A stretch of DNA of 64,000 bases from Perkinsus olseni (Eukaryota; Perkinsozoa; Perkinsida), in contig JABANN010000045.1 in assembly GCA_013115125.1 (NCBI GenBank), forward strand, positions 1 to 64,000, written 5' to 3'. The notes beneath the pieces were generated by a model. The model searched no databases and had not been told where the DNA came from. It was given only the letters and a program-made list of their open reading frames with translations. The position numbers and the translations under genes were made by a program. Below, piece after piece: positions 63,420 through 64,000 of the stretch (within the stretch, counting starts at the first letter, position 1; every line of letters begins with the position of its first letter).

Positions 63420-64000
63420 CGACCATGATGACTCTAGCTGGCTTCCCTAGCGTATGGAAACCAAACTCCGCCGTTGGGCTTCCAGGAGAGCTTCAGTGAG
63501 TGACCTGCGCCATTGTTCGTTCAATTCACTTCACAGGGTGTTAGCCTACAGTGATAACCTCCGTGACTAATCGCACGTCACCGAGGAGCATAGGGTGTAT
63601 GCTAGAGATAAAGTCCCCTAGGCGGGAGAACAGCAAACCGTTGACGTCATCAGCTCAAAGTTCACAGTGGAGCTTATGAAGTTGTTCGTGCAACTGTGAT
63701 GGTGGATTGAGGCGGCCCATCCGCTACGACCTGTGGCCCGCCACTGCTAGGAGTGATGCTCGCTGATTCACAACTCAACATGATCATCGTATGCGTGATG
63801 AAAAGGGTTTGAAATGGATGACAATAACGACATAAACGACGAAGCTGAAAAGCCCCTGGAATCCACGACTACCATAAGGCACGAAGGGGCAGGCAATATG
63901 AGCACATCACAGAAAGCTCTGGGGCTGGGGAAATGCCTCGCCAGAGGGGGATCATACAGGTCCTTTCTCCTTCTGTTGAATCAACTCTCTCACGTTGAAA
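63420..64000. other. Window end, no gene recognised
   Basis: Upstream of the last minus-strand gene. Probably its promoter and whatever gene lies beyond; no motif found. Confidence 0.4.

Noticed and set aside
1-64000. CRISPR arrays, bacterial operons, rRNA genes or plasmid origins
   Set aside because: No regularly spaced repeats or rRNA sequence seen. Introns and gene content are eukaryotic nuclear.

Overview
The window looks like nuclear DNA of a Perkinsus-like protist (Alveolata, the lineage sister to dinoflagellates). Most genes are cut into small exons by very short GT-AG introns, with clear examples of 43, 46, 46 and about 54 nt. The proteins are eukaryotic: a Nup54-type nucleoporin, a Nopp140/SRP40 homologue, BUD23, a TMTC protein, and mitochondrial enzymes with presequences. 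A 20-nt match to the 3' part of the dinoflagellate/Perkinsus spliced leader lies at 54478-54497. The genus assignment is an inference from these traits; no search was run.

Genes fall into one-strand blocks. Minus block 0.2-7.1 kb: two hydroxymethylbilane synthase genes flank a mitochondrial aldehyde dehydrogenase. The upstream copy runs on into a probable uroporphyrinogen-III synthase region. The two copies share a 127-bp identical tract although they differ around it. Plus block 7.4-27 kb: an unrecognised membrane-protein gene, then six tandem intronless sugar-porter (MFS) genes. These form two subfamilies in order (A, A, A, B, B, B) with signs of gene conversion, and the last copy is the most divergent. 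Minus block 27.9-32 kb: a mitochondrial ribosome recycling factor, a small two-TM protein and a citrate/2-methylcitrate synthase. Plus block 32.4-36.6 kb: one large TMTC-type membrane/TPR gene.

Minus block 36.8-63.4 kb: tRNA-Ala(AGC), an unclear ORF, BUD23, the Nup54-type nucleoporin, the Nopp140-like gene built from tandemly duplicated exon-intron modules, two unrecognised membrane or secreted proteins, a HAD hydrolase, a SulP anion transporter with a STAS domain, two intronless secreted proteins, and a long unrecognised multi-exon membrane protein. In its middle (53.4-54.4 kb) is a decayed LTR-retroelement fragment on the plus strand, with the spliced-leader relict just downstream.

Functional themes are haem synthesis, mitochondrial carbon metabolism and translation, ribosome biogenesis and nuclear transport (BUD23, Nopp140 and the nucleoporin are adjacent), and solute uptake (sugar-porter array, SulP). 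The expanded transporter array is the most prominent feature and fits a parasite or osmotroph living on host sugars. Exon boundaries are hand-inferred. Coordinates of intron-containing genes are outer limits, and an exon that does not show in one frame could have been missed.
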